A stretch of 64,000 nucleotides of DNA, taken from NCBI GenBank assembly GCA_963812775.1, contig CAWEWH010000005.1:434001-498000 (forward strand). Reading direction: 5' to 3'. The notes beneath the pieces were generated by a model. It saw nothing but the letters and a program-made list of their open reading frames with translations. It was not told the DNA's origin and did no database searches. This stretch comes from CAWEWH01 sp963812775. Its GTDB lineage: Bacteria; Pseudomonadota; Alphaproteobacteria; Rhizobiales; Beijerinckiaceae. The stretch's first letter is position 1. Each line of letters opens with the position of its first letter. Positions 54,969-63,437 of the stretch are shown here, one piece after another. Position numbers and translations under genes: made by a program.

Positions 54969-55655
54969 ATGGCCGGCAAACGTCATCTCTTGATCGTCGA
55001 TGACGAGAAGGACCTGCGCGAAACGCTGGTCGAGCAGCTCGGCCTGACCGAGGAATTCACGCTGTCGTCGGCCGAAACCGCCGCACAGGCCCTCGTCGCC
55101 ACCAAGGCCGAGCGCATCGATCTCGTGGTCATGGATGTGGGCCTGCCCGACATGGACGGGCGTGAGGCCGTCAAGCTGATGCGCAAGGGCGGCTTCCGCA
55201 GCCCCATCATCATGCTGACCGCGCAGGCAAGCGACGCCGACACCGTGCTGGGCCTGGAGGCGGGCGCCAACGACTACGTGGTGAAGCCGTTCAAGTTCGC
55301 GGTGCTGCTGGCGCGCATCCGCGCCCAGCTGCGGCAATACGAGGCGAGCGAGGACGCGGTCTTCGCCATCGGACCCTACACGTTCCGGCCGAGCGCCAAG
55401 CTGCTCGTCAACATGAAGGGCGGCAAGCTGAAGCTCACCGAGAAAGAGACGGCGATTCTGCGCTATCTTTACCGCGCCGACCGCAAGGTGGTGAGCCGCG
55501 ACGTGCTGCTGCAGGAGGTGTGGGGCTACAACGCCGCCGTGACCACCCATACGCTCGAGACGCATATCTATCGTCTCAGGCAGAAGATCGAGGCCGATCC
55601 AGGCGACGCCTCGATCTTGGTGACCGAGGCGGGCGGCTACAAGCTGGTTCCCTGA
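54969..55655 (+). CDS. OmpR/PhoB-family response regulator
   Basis: The 228-residue regulator has a receiver domain (DDEKDLRE acidic pair, phosphoacceptor Asp56 in VVMDVGLPDMDG, Lys105 in DYVVKPF) and a winged-helix DNA-binding domain ending THTLETHIYRLRQKIEADPG. No histidine kinase gene is adjacent, so its sensor is encoded elsewhere. It is followed after 10 bases by the cyclic-nucleotide-binding gene and likely forms an operon with it; this pair next to xth-lolA-ftsK is a recurrent order in Hyphomicrobiales. Confidence 0.94.
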   Translation: MAGKRHLLIVDDEKDLRETLVEQLGLTEEFTLSSAETAAQALVATKAERIDLVVMDVGLPDMDGREAVKLMRKGGFRSPIIMLTAQASDADTVLGLEAGANDYVVKPFKFAVLLARIRAQLRQYEASEDAVFAIGPYTFRPSAKLLVNMKGGKLKLTEKETAILRYLYRADRKVVSRDVLLQEVWGYNAAVTTHTLETHIYRLRQKIEADPGDASILVTEAGGYKLVP

Positions 55656-55665
55656 TCGGAGCGCC

Positions 55666-56130
55666 ATGGCCCTCGACGACGACATAGCCGTTCTGACGCG
55701 GGTGCCGGCATTGGCGGTGCTGGAGCGAGAGGCACTACGGCTGCTTGCCTTCGCGGGCCAAACGCGCATCCTCATCGCCGGCGACGTCCTGTTCCGCAAG
55801 GGCGACACGGCCGACGGCGGCTATGTGATCACCTCGGGCTCCATCGCGCTCGATGCGCGCGACGACGGCTCGCCGGCCTCCTATGTCGTGGGCGAGGGCA
55901 CGCTGATCGGCGAGACCGCCCTCGTGGTCGAGACGATGCGCGCCGCCACCGCCGTGGCGCGCGAGCCGTCCTCGGTCATGAAGCTGACGCGCGAGGTGGT
56001 GCTGCGAGTCTTGTCGGAGTTCCCCAATTCGGCCGTGGCGCTGCGGCAGTCGATCGTCGAGCGGCTGCGCGATGTGACCGGCGAGCTCAGCCGCGTCCGT
56101 GTCGCCCTGATGGCCATCGATCGGCAGTGA
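55666..56130 (+). CDS. Cyclic-nucleotide-binding (Crp-like) domain protein
   Basis: The 154-residue protein is a single cNMP-binding beta-roll: RILIAGDVLFRKGDTADGGYVITSGSI and GTLIGETALVVETMRAATAVAREPS (phosphate-binding cassette region). It lacks the C-terminal helix-turn-helix of Crp, so it does not bind DNA itself. It may regulate a partner protein. The ligand is unknown. Confidence 0.88.
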   Translation: MALDDDIAVLTRVPALAVLEREALRLLAFAGQTRILIAGDVLFRKGDTADGGYVITSGSIALDARDDGSPASYVVGEGTLIGETALVVETMRAATAVAREPSSVMKLTREVVLRVLSEFPNSAVALRQSIVERLRDVTGELSRVRVALMAIDRQ

Positions 56131-56156
56131 GGCCGCGACAAGCGCGGCCATGACGC

Positions 56157-56972
56157 TCACAGATCGAGCGTCACCGTCACCGGCACGTGGTCGGAGGGCC
56201 GCCGCCAGCCGCGCGCCGATTTGTCGATTGTCGCGCCCGCCAGATTGGGCTTGAGCGATGGCGACAGCCAGACATGATCGAGGCGCCGGCCCTTGTTGGC
56301 CGTCTCCCAGTCGGGCGAGCGGTAGCTCCACCACGTATAGACGCGTTCGGGCTCCGGCTTCAGGGCTCTGACCGCGTCGACGAAGTCGGCCTCGCCGCGG
56401 AAGCGCTCCAGCCGCTCGCGCTCGATCGGCGTGTGGCTGACGACGCGCGACAGCTGCTTTGAGCTCCACACGTCGGTCTCGTAGGGCGCCACGTTGAGAT
56501 CGCCCACCAGGATGGCGGGCTGCGCCGCCGGCCGCTCGTCGGTGCCCCAGCGGGTGAGCTCGTCGAGGAAGGCGAGCTTGTGGGCGAATTTCGGATTGAG
56601 GTCGGGATCGGGAATGTCGCCGCCCGCCGGCACATAGAAATTGTGCAGCGTGATGTCGGCGGCTTCCTTGGCATCCTTGCCGAGGCGCACCGCCACGTGG
56701 CGGCAGTCCTGCTTGTCGCAGAAGCTCTTGGTCTGCGTCTCGGCGAAAGGCAGACGCGAGATGATGGCGACGCCGTGATAGCCCTTCTGGCCGGCAATGG
56801 CGATGTGCGGGTAGCCGAGCTTGTGGAAAGCCTTGAACGGAAAACGGTCGTCAGGGCACTTGGTCTCCTGCAGGCAGAGCACGTCGGGCGCCGCCGTCTT
56901 CAGGTGACGGGCAACGAGGCGCAGCCTGATGCGCACCGAGTTGATGTTCCAGCTGGTGACGGTGAGACGCAC
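56157..56972 (-). CDS. xth: Exodeoxyribonuclease III
   Basis: The 271-residue enzyme has the AP-endonuclease motifs: TSWNINSVRIR, LCLQETKC (metal-binding Glu), GYHGVAIISR, NFYVPAGGD, LVGDLNVAPYETDVW (catalytic Asp-Asn) and SDHVPVTVTL (catalytic Asp-His). It cleaves abasic sites and degrades DNA 3'-5' in base excision repair. It is convergent with the Crp-like gene; a palindromic repeat remnant fills the 26-base gap. Confidence 0.96.
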   Translation of the reverse strand: MRLTVTSWNINSVRIRLRLVARHLKTAAPDVLCLQETKCPDDRFPFKAFHKLGYPHIAIAGQKGYHGVAIISRLPFAETQTKSFCDKQDCRHVAVRLGKDAKEAADITLHNFYVPAGGDIPDPDLNPKFAHKLAFLDELTRWGTDERPAAQPAILVGDLNVAPYETDVWSSKQLSRVVSHTPIERERLERFRGEADFVDAVRALKPEPERVYTWWSYRSPDWETANKGRRLDHVWLSPSLKPNLAGATIDKSARGWRRPSDHVPVTVTLDL

Positions 56973-56981
56973 GCGACAGGT

Positions 56982-57983
56982 CTAGTTCAAGCCGGCCCGC
57001 TTTGTCACGGTGAGATCGTTGAGCGCCACCGACGTCCGGTAGCCCTGCGGGTCGACGACATCCCAGCGCTTCAGCACATTGGCCTTGGCGTCGAAGGTCA
57101 GCGTGATTTTCGACGTGCCCCCGATGGTGCCGGTGTCCTCGAGGCTGACATGGATGAGCCCGTCGGGCTCGGTCTTGACGTTGACGACCCGCATGTCGGC
57201 CGCGAGATCGACGCGCTCCTTGAGCAGGAACTTGAGCGGCGTCTCGCTCATCGAATAGACCTGCTGCGGGTAGCGCCCCTCGCGCACCGCCACCGAGCGG
57301 CCGTCGGCGATGACTTCCAGCGTCGAGGGCGGATCGTACTTGAAGTGCAGCTGTCCGGGCCGCTGCAGCAGCAGCGCGCCGCCAACCCGCTGGCCGTCGG
57401 GATTGAGCTGCACGAACGTGCCGGTGATGCGCTCGAAGGAATTGAGGAAGGCGTTGACGCGCGCCAGCCCCGCCTGCGGGCCCGTCGGGATGACGGCCGG
57501 CTGTTGCTCGACGGCGTTGCGCACCGCTTGCGGCTGGGCCGCAAAGCCGAGCGCCGCGGTCGCGGCGCTGTCCCCGAGGCCGGCCGGCCGGCGCGGTGGC
57601 AATGGCGCGCCGCGCTCGGCGCTCGGCAACGCCGCCGGCACCTCCCGGTCCGACGGCACGGCCGCAAGATCGCGGGCCGGCGCATTGCCGGCGCGACCCG
57701 CCTGATTGGCTCCTTGGGCGTTGCCGTCACCGCGCGGCTCCTGCGGTTTAACGGGATTGTTGGCGGCATCGTTGGCGGCCTTGCCGGCCTGGCCGGGCGG
57801 CACCTCGCGGGGCGGTGGCGGCGCTTTCTTTTCGGCCGGCTTGCTGCTGAACGGATTGGTGCCGCTGAGAAGGTTGTTGAAGAAGCCGCCGACTGGATCG
57901 GACTGCGCCATGGCGACGCTCGGCGCCGCCAGGAGGGCGGCGACGGCAGCAACACGAGCGAAAGCGATTGAGCGCTGCGCCAT
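56982..57983 (-). CDS. lolA: Outer-membrane lipoprotein carrier protein LolA
   Basis: The 333-residue protein has a signal peptide (about 1-27), a long Pro/Ala/Gly-rich linker (about 28-165) and a C-terminal LolA fold: LNSFERITGTFVQLNPDGQRVGGALLLQRPGQLHFKYDPPSTLEVIADG. The linker makes it longer than the E. coli protein, a feature of this order. It ferries lipoproteins across the periplasm. It lies downstream of ftsK with a short gap. Confidence 0.93.
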   Translation of the reverse strand: MAQRSIAFARVAAVAALLAAPSVAMAQSDPVGGFFNNLLSGTNPFSSKPAEKKAPPPPREVPPGQAGKAANDAANNPVKPQEPRGDGNAQGANQAGRAGNAPARDLAAVPSDREVPAALPSAERGAPLPPRRPAGLGDSAATAALGFAAQPQAVRNAVEQQPAVIPTGPQAGLARVNAFLNSFERITGTFVQLNPDGQRVGGALLLQRPGQLHFKYDPPSTLEVIADGRSVAVREGRYPQQVYSMSETPLKFLLKERVDLAADMRVVNVKTEPDGLIHVSLEDTGTIGGTSKITLTFDAKANVLKRWDVVDPQGYRTSVALNDLTVTKRAGLN

Positions 57984-58105
57984 GGCTTCAGTGTAGCGCA
58001 TTCATGTCCTCTGCGCGCCCCTCACGCTGCTTCGCGGCCGCTTCTCCCCCGGGGAGTTAGTCATCCTGTATGGCGAAAGCGCGGCCCGGCCGGGCCGGGC
58101 TTGCG

Positions 58106-60571
58106 TCAAATAGGCTCAATCGTCGTCGTCGGCCCCCTGGGCGGCGCCTTCGACCAGGATCTCGCGCTTGCCGGCGTGGTTGGCGGCGCCGACGATGCCC
58201 TCGTTCTCCATGCGCTCCATGAGCGAGGCGGCGCGGTTGTAGCCGATCTGCAGGCGGCGCTGGATGTAGGTGGTGGAGGCCTTCTTGTCGCGCGGGACCA
58301 CGGCCACCGCCTGCGTCGTAGAGGTCGTCGCCGCCGCGCCCCATCGCCCTGGTCGAAGACCAGGCCGCCGTCTTCGCCCTCCTGGCTCTCCTCGGCGTCG
58401 CCGGCGGTGACGGCCTCGAGATATTCGGGGTGCCCTGCGCCTTGCAGATGCGCCACCACCTTCTCGACCTCGTCGTCGGACACGAAGGGGCCGTGCACGC
58501 GGGTGATGCGGCCGCCGCCGGCCATGTACAGCATGTCGCCCTGGCCGAGCAGCTGCTCGGCGCCCTGCTCGCCCAGGATGGTGCGGCTGTCGATCTTGGA
58601 GGTGACCTGGAAGGAGATCCGGGTCGGGAAGTTGGCCTTGATGGTGCCGGTGATGACGTCGACCGACGGGCGCTGGGTGGCCATGATCAGGTGGATGCCG
58701 GCGGCGCGCGCCATCTGGGCGAGGCGCTGGATGGCGCCCTCGATGTCCTTGCCGGCCACCATCATCAGGTCGGCCACCTCGTCGATGATCACGACGAGGT
58801 AGGGCAGCGGCTCGAGGTCCATGACCTCTTCCTCGTAGATGGCCTGGCCGGTCGCCCTGTCGAAGCCGGTCTGCACGGTCCGGGTCGATGACCTCGCCCT
58901 TCGCTTCAGGCCTCGGCGATGCGCTCGTTGTAGCCGTCGATGTTGCGCACGCCGATCTTCGACATCTTCTTGTAGCGGTCCTCCATCTCGCGCACCGCCC
59001 ATTTCAGCGCGACGATGGCCTTCTTGGGGTCGGTGACGACCGGCGCGAGCAGGTGCGGGATGCCGTCGTAGACGGAGAGCTCCAGCATCTTCGGGTCGAC
59101 CATGATCAGCCGGCACTGCTCGGGCGTCAGCCGGTAGAGGATCGACAGGATCATGGTGTTGATGGCCACCGACTTGCCCGAGCCGGTGGTGCCGGCGATC
59201 AGCAGGTGGGGCATGCGGGCGAGGTCGGCGATTACGGGCTCGCCGCCGATGGTCTTGCCGAGGCAGAGCGTCAGGCGGAATTTCGCGCTTTCGAAATCCT
59301 GGCGTGGCCAGCAGGTCGCGCAGGTAGACGGTCTCGCGGCGCTGGTTCGGCAGCTCGATGCCGATGGCGTTGCGGCCGGGCACCACCGCGACGCGGGCCG
59401 AGACCGCGCTCATGGAGCGGGCGATGTCGTCGGCAAGCGCGATGACGCGCGACGACTTGGTGCCCGGCGCCGGCTCGAGCTCGTAGAGGGTGACGACCGG
59501 GCCGGGGCGGACGTTGATGATCTCGCCGCGCACGCCGAAATCCTCGAGCACGCTTTCCAGCAGCTTGGCGTTTTCCTCGAGCGCCTCGGCCGACACCTGG
59601 GTGGCCGGCGCCTTCTTGGGCTCGGTCAGGAAGCTGAGCGCCGGCAGCTCATAATCGTCGCTGTCGAGGAAGGTGGGCTGCGCCTCCTTGGCGAGGCGCC
59701 GACCGGGCTTTGGCGCGGCGGGCGGCGCCGCCACCCGTGAGGCGGCGAGATCGGGCCCCTCGGCAAAGACCGGCTCGCGCCGCTCGCGCCCCGACGGCGC
59801 GGTCTCGACATCCTCGTCGGTCGAATCGGCCGTTCCGAACCGGCCGCGCCTGGAGAGAACGCGCACGATGGCGGCCTTCATGGTCATGGCGGCGTGCACG
59901 ACGGCCCCCACCGACACGATGCCCCAGCCGGGCTCATCGGCCGCTTCGTCATAGCTCTCGCTGCTGCTCTTGCGGTCGTCCTCTTTTGTCGCTGCGTCCT
60001 CGATGAAGCCGAAGCCGGAGGCGGCCGACAAAGCGAGAATGGCGATGCCGGCATTGAGCAGGCCGGCCAGCGCCGTGGAGGCGGCGCCGAACAGGATGAA
60101 GATAAATCGGCTGGCCCCGAGGATCGCGTCGCCCGCGACACCCCCCAGCCCGGTCGGCAGCGGCCAGCGGCCGGCGGCCGGCAGGGCGCTCGCCACGGCG
60201 GCCGTGCCCAGCGCCCCGGCGATCCACAGCAGGATGCGCCAACCGAGCCGCGGCAGACGCCGGCCGGTGACGAGCCGCCAGCCCCACAGGGCAGGCGGCA
60301 CCAGCCAGGCGATGGCCGCGACGCCGAAAATCTGCATGGCGAGATCGGCCGTGATGGCGCCCGGCGTGCCGAGCCAGTTGGCGGTGCGGCCCGCCTTGGC
60401 GTGCGTGAGGCTCGGATCGTCCACCGACCAGGTCATGAGCGCCAGCGCCAGCGCGCCGGTCAGCGCGATAAGCCCCAGCCCGACAAGCTCGACGGCGCGG
60501 CGCGCAAAGAATTCCTTGAGCGCATGGGAAATGTCGTCGGCAGTCGAGGTAACGCGGCGTGTGGCTCGCAT
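58106..60571 (-). CDS. ftsK: DNA translocase FtsK, five frameshifts
   Basis: About 820 residues: four N-terminal membrane helices (about 28-190), a charged linker, then the motor with the QNAIGIELPNQ-type beta region, Walker A GTTGSGKS, Walker B YLVVIIDEVADLMM, and the C-terminal gamma domain (YIQRRLQIGYNRAASLMERMENEGIV) that reads KOPS. Plus-one shifts at about 59302, 58908, 58883, 58345 and 58314 each vanish on removal of one base. FtsK pumps DNA and activates XerCD dimer resolution at division. As the gene is normally essential, sequencing error is the likely cause. Confidence 0.93.
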   Translation of the reverse strand: MRATRRVTSTADDISHALKEFFARRAVELVGLGLIALTGALALALMTWSVDDPSLTHAKAGRTANWLGTPGAITADLAMQIFGVAAIAWLVPPALWGWRLVTGRRLPRLGWRILLWIAGALGTAAVASALPAAGRWPLPTGLGGVAGDAILGASRFIFILFGAASTALAGLLNAGIAILALSAASGFGFIEDAATKEDDRKSSSESYDEAADEPGWGIVSVGAVVHAAMTMKAAIVRVLSRRGRFGTADSTDEDVETAPSGRERREPVFAEGPDLAASRVAAPPAAPKPGRRLAKEAQPTFLDSDDYELPALSFLTEPKKAPATQVSAEALEENAKLLESVLEDFGVRGEIINVRPGPVVTLYELEPAPGTKSSRVIALADDIARSMSAVSARVAVVPGRNAIGIELPNQRRETVYLRDLLATPGFRKREIPPDALPRQDHRRRARNRRPRPHAPPADRRHHRLGQVGGHQHHDPVDPLPADARAVPADHGRPEDAGALRLRRHPAPARAGRHRPQEGHRRAEMGGARDGGPLQEDVEDRRAQHRRLQRAHRRGLKRRARSSTRTVQTGFDRATGQAIYEEEVMDLEPLPYLVVIIDEVADLMMVAGKDIEGAIQRLAQMARAAGIHLIMATQRPSVDVITGTIKANFPTRISFQVTSKIDSRTILGEQGAEQLLGQGDMLYMAGGGRITRVHGPFVSDDEVEKVVAHLQGAGHPEYLEAVTAGDAEESQEGEDGGLVFDQGDGARRRRPLRRRRWPWSRATRRPPPPTSSAACRSATTAPPRSWSAWRTRASSAPPTTPASARSWSKAPPRGPTTTIEPI

Positions 60572-60884
60572 GGGTCCCGGCGGGTCTTGAGGGCCTGGTT
60601 CGCGACGATATCGAGCATGCGGTTAAGGGCCGTTTAACCCTGCATCGGCCACCCCTCCGGTCGGGCGGGAGAATCGACCTAAGCTATTGGAATAAAATTG
60701 ATTTCCATAACCGCAAGAGTTTCGCCCGCGGCCAGGATCGGCGGCGCCGAGGACCGTCCTGGAGGCCGGCCGCATCCGGGTACTGGCGATGCGGCGCCGC
60801 TGCCGCACTGCAAAAAAAGTTGAGAGCCGCCTGGAACCATCTCTTTCTCGCGCGTTTGCCGTAACGGGCACGGAGGATGTGAAA
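60572..60884. other. Noncoding gap between ftsK and the small plus-strand gene
   Basis: About 310 bases without a convincing gene. It must hold the ftsK promoter. A stretch near 60680-60720 (AAGCTATTGGAATAAAATTG) is unusually A+T-rich for the window and is a plausible promoter zone. I see no structured RNA or repeat. Confidence 0.4.
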
Positions 60885-61106
60885 ATGGTCGTGGCGGAGT
60901 TGCGTGAACATGCTGCCGAGTGCGTGAAGATGGCCCAGAATTGTTCCAGCGACCGGGAGCGGCTGGCGTTCCTGGAATTGGCTCAGACGTGGCTCGAGTT
61001 GGCGCAGCAGCAGGAACGGGCGATGGTTCAGTCGCCCGGGCGGTCAACGGTAGTCCCTCTTCGCGGTGCCGAGCGGCGCCAGGAAGGCGACGAGGCGGGG
61101 CGTTAA
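60885..61106 (+). CDS. Small helical protein of unknown function
   Basis: The 73-residue protein (start MVVAELREHAAECVKMAQ) is supported by a GGAGGA ribosome-binding site 7 bases before the ATG. The first 45 residues form an amphipathic two-helix pattern, with LREHAAECVKMAQNCSSDRE then RLAFLELAQTWLELAQQQE. Similar small proteins are common and unannotated in Bradyrhizobium-like genomes. The function is unknown. Confidence 0.65.
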   Translation: MVVAELREHAAECVKMAQNCSSDRERLAFLELAQTWLELAQQQERAMVQSPGRSTVVPLRGAERRQEGDEAGR

Positions 61107-61203
61107 GCTAATCCAACGACCGAGACGACGGACGGAAGCGAGAAGACCGATCGGTCCCTCCCTCCTGCGTCACCGCCATGAAAATCGCCATGAAAACCGC
61201 CAT

Positions 61204-61240
61204 GAAAAAAAGCCCCGGCGGGAGGAAGCCGGGGCTTTCG
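61204..61240 (-). terminator. Rho-independent terminator, best oriented for amtB
   Basis: Stem AGCCCCGGC / GCCGGGGCT with an 8-base loop; on the minus strand it is followed by TTTTTT. It is about 100 bases past the amtB stop. On the plus strand only three T follow, so it may also serve the small gene weakly. Confidence 0.8.
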
Positions 61241-61257
61241 CGTCACGGCCAGGCGGC

Positions 61258-61334
61258 AGGCCCGGCCGGTCGGACGACGGACATCGGACGACAGGGACGG
61301 ACGTGATCCGTCGCCCGCCGTCTGTCCTCCGTCC
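61258..61334. repeat. GACGACGGAGGAC-type repeat, left of amtB
   Basis: Reiterated GGACGACGGAC, GGACGACAGGGACGG and GTCTGTCCTCCGTC motifs include inverted arms (GGACG/CGTCC). Related motifs occur at 63366-63436 on the other side of glnK-amtB. Confidence 0.6.
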
Positions 61335-62774
61335 TCAGTAATTGTAGGCCCGCTCGCCGTGATCGACGACGTCGAGGCCCTCGCGCTCTTCTTCCTGCGT
61401 GACGCGCAGCCCGATGATCAGGTCGACCACCTTGTAGAGGATGGCCGAGCCGATGCCTGACCACAGCAGGGTGAGCCCGATCGCCTTGAGCTGGATGATG
61501 ACCTGGTCGGCCATCACGTAGGCGCCTGCCACCGCCTCGCCGGGCTTTGTCGTGTAGTCGGTCAGCCCGACGCCGCCGAGATACGGCGCCACCAGGATGC
61601 CGGTGCCGAGCGCGCCGATGATGCCGCCGATGCAGTGGACCCCGAACACGTCGAGGCTGTCGTCGTAGCCGAACGAGTTCTTCACCGTCGTGCAGAAGAT
61701 GAAGCACATCGCCCCGGCCACGAGGCCGAGCACGATGGCGCCCATCGGCCCGGCATAGCCGGAGGCCGGCGTCACCGCCACGAGCCCGGCCACGGCGCCC
61801 GACGCCATGCCGAGCAGCGATGGCTTGCCCTTGGCGGCCCACTCGACGAACAGCCATGACAGCGCCGCCGCCGCCGTCGCCACGAACGTGTTGACGAAGG
61901 CGAGCGCGGTGGTGCCGTTGGCCTCGAGGTTGGAGCCGGCATTGAAGCCGAACCAGCCGACCCACAGCAGCGAGGCGCCGATCATGGTCATGGTCAGCGA
62001 GTGCGGCGCCATCAGTTCGCGGCCGTAGCCGATGCGCTTGCCGATGAGCAGGCAGCCGACCAGCCCGGCGATGCCGGCGTTGATGTGCACGACGGTGCCG
62101 CCGGCGAAGTCGAGAGCGCCCCACTTGTAGACGAGGCCGGCATCGGCCGTGGCCTCGGCAAGCTTGGCGGCGCCGCCCTTGGCGCCCGCCGCCATGGCGT
62201 CAGGACCGGCCCAGTACCAGACCATGTGGGCGATCGGGAAATAGACGATGGTCACCCACAGGAGGATGAACAGCATGAGCGCCGAGAACTTCATGCGCTC
62301 CGCGAAGGCGCCGACGATGAGCGCCGGCGTGATGCACGCGAAGGTCGCCTGGAACGCCATGTAGGCGAGCTCGGGAATGACCACGCCGTTGGAGAAGGTG
62401 GCGGCGGTTGCGTTGACGTTGACGCCCATCAGAAAGGCCTTCGAGAGGCCGCCGACGAAGTCGTTCAGCGCCCCGCCGTTGCTGAAGGCGAGGGAATATC
62501 CGTAGATCACCCACACGATGGCCACCATGCAGACGATGGCCATGACCTGCGTGAGGATCGACAGCGCGTTCTTGGTGCGCACCAGGCCCGCATAGAAGAG
62601 CGCGAGGCCCGGGATCGACATCATCAGCACCAGCGCCGTGGAAATCAGCATCCAGGCCGTATCGCCCTTGTTGGGCACCGGCGCGGCGGCTGCCTGGGCC
62701 AGGACCGGCGTCGTGAGTGTGAGAGATAGCGCAAGCCCCGTCAGGCCCGCCCCCCATTTGCGCATTGGCATCAT
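61335..62774 (-). CDS. amtB: Ammonium transporter AmtB
   Basis: The 479-residue protein has a signal peptide (about 1-28) and eleven membrane helices with the family motifs GLALFYAGLVRTKN, AYMAFQATFACITPALI, DFAGGTVVHINAGIAGLVG (pore His) and VHCIGGIIGALGTGI (second His). It conducts ammonium and is blocked by GlnK. AGGAG precedes the ATG at 62774 (MMPMRKW). It is cotranscribed with glnK. Confidence 0.97.
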   Translation of the reverse strand: MMPMRKWGAGLTGLALSLTLTTPVLAQAAAAPVPNKGDTAWMLISTALVLMMSIPGLALFYAGLVRTKNALSILTQVMAIVCMVAIVWVIYGYSLAFSNGGALNDFVGGLSKAFLMGVNVNATAATFSNGVVIPELAYMAFQATFACITPALIVGAFAERMKFSALMLFILLWVTIVYFPIAHMVWYWAGPDAMAAGAKGGAAKLAEATADAGLVYKWGALDFAGGTVVHINAGIAGLVGCLLIGKRIGYGRELMAPHSLTMTMIGASLLWVGWFGFNAGSNLEANGTTALAFVNTFVATAAAALSWLFVEWAAKGKPSLLGMASGAVAGLVAVTPASGYAGPMGAIVLGLVAGAMCFIFCTTVKNSFGYDDSLDVFGVHCIGGIIGALGTGILVAPYLGGVGLTDYTTKPGEAVAGAYVMADQVIIQLKAIGLTLLWSGIGSAILYKVVDLIIGLRVTQEEEREGLDVVDHGERAYNY

Positions 62775-62808
62775 CGCGTGAACTCCTGTTGACGTTTGGT
62801 GAGCGTGA

Positions 62809-63147
62809 TCAGAGGGCTTCCGCATCGGTCTCGCCGGTGCGGATGCGGACGGCTTTCTCGATGGACGAGACGAAGATCTTGCCGTCGCCGATCTGGCCGG
62901 TGCGGGCGGCGCCCGCGATGGCCTCGATGACCTTGCCGACGAGCTCGGTGGGCACCGCCACCTCGATCTTGATCTTGGGCAGAAAGCTGACGGCGTATTC
63001 GGCGCCGCGATAGATTTCCGTGTGCCCCTTCTGTCGTCCGTAACCCTTGACCTCGGTCACGGTCAGGCCGTGCACGCCCACGGCGGTGAGCGCGTCGCGC
63101 ACCTCCTCGAGCTTGAACGGCTTGATGATAGCCATGACGATTTTCAT
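62809..63147 (-). CDS. glnK: Nitrogen regulatory protein P-II (GlnK)
   Basis: The 112-residue PII protein has the T-loop with Tyr51 (GHTEIYRGAEY), the uridylylation site, and the signature KIFVSSIEKAVRIRTGE. Being coupled to amtB identifies it as GlnK rather than GlnB. It binds AmtB and blocks ammonium flow when nitrogen is sufficient. A sigma-54-like promoter lies about 105 bases upstream. Confidence 0.96.
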   Translation of the reverse strand: MKIVMAIIKPFKLEEVRDALTAVGVHGLTVTEVKGYGRQKGHTEIYRGAEYAVSFLPKIKIEVAVPTELVGKVIEAIAGAARTGQIGDGKIFVSSIEKAVRIRTGETDAEAL

Positions 63148-63250
63148 CTCTTCACCCCGCTTGACCCGTTCCTCGAACACCTGTGCCGCCGGCCCTCGCC
63201 GGATTCGGCGGCCGCGGCGGCCCGCCGGCCGCGCGCGCCGCAGACGACAA

Positions 63251-63266
63251 ATCAAGGCTCGTGCCA
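63251..63266 (-). promoter_or_regulatory. Sigma-54-like promoter of glnK-amtB
   Basis: On the minus strand TGGCAC-N5-TTGAT, where the consensus is TGGCAC-N5-TTGCA. The GG at -24 is intact but the -12 GC is GA, one mismatch at a normally conserved base. Position and gene context (nitrogen control by NtrC) support it. Confidence 0.55.
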
Positions 63267-63365
63267 AATGCGTGAACGGGAGCGCGGTGGGGACGAATGC
63301 GCCGCGATGTGGCCTTTTGGCCGCATCCGCCGTGCGCGACTGCTCAAAACGTGGGCAGGTGCATA

Positions 63366-63436
63366 TTCAGACGACAGAAAACAGACGACGGAGGACGGAT
63401 GACGATATTCTGTCGTTCTCCGTCGTCTGTCGTCGG
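63366..63436. repeat. GACGACGGAGGAC-type repeat, upstream of glnK
   Basis: Inverted arms ACAGACGACGGAGGA and TTCTCCGTCGTCTGT (one mismatch) enclose a short loop near 63380-63430. The unit resembles that at 61258-61334, so such DNA brackets the glnK-amtB operon. Confidence 0.65.
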
Positions 63437-63437
63437 C

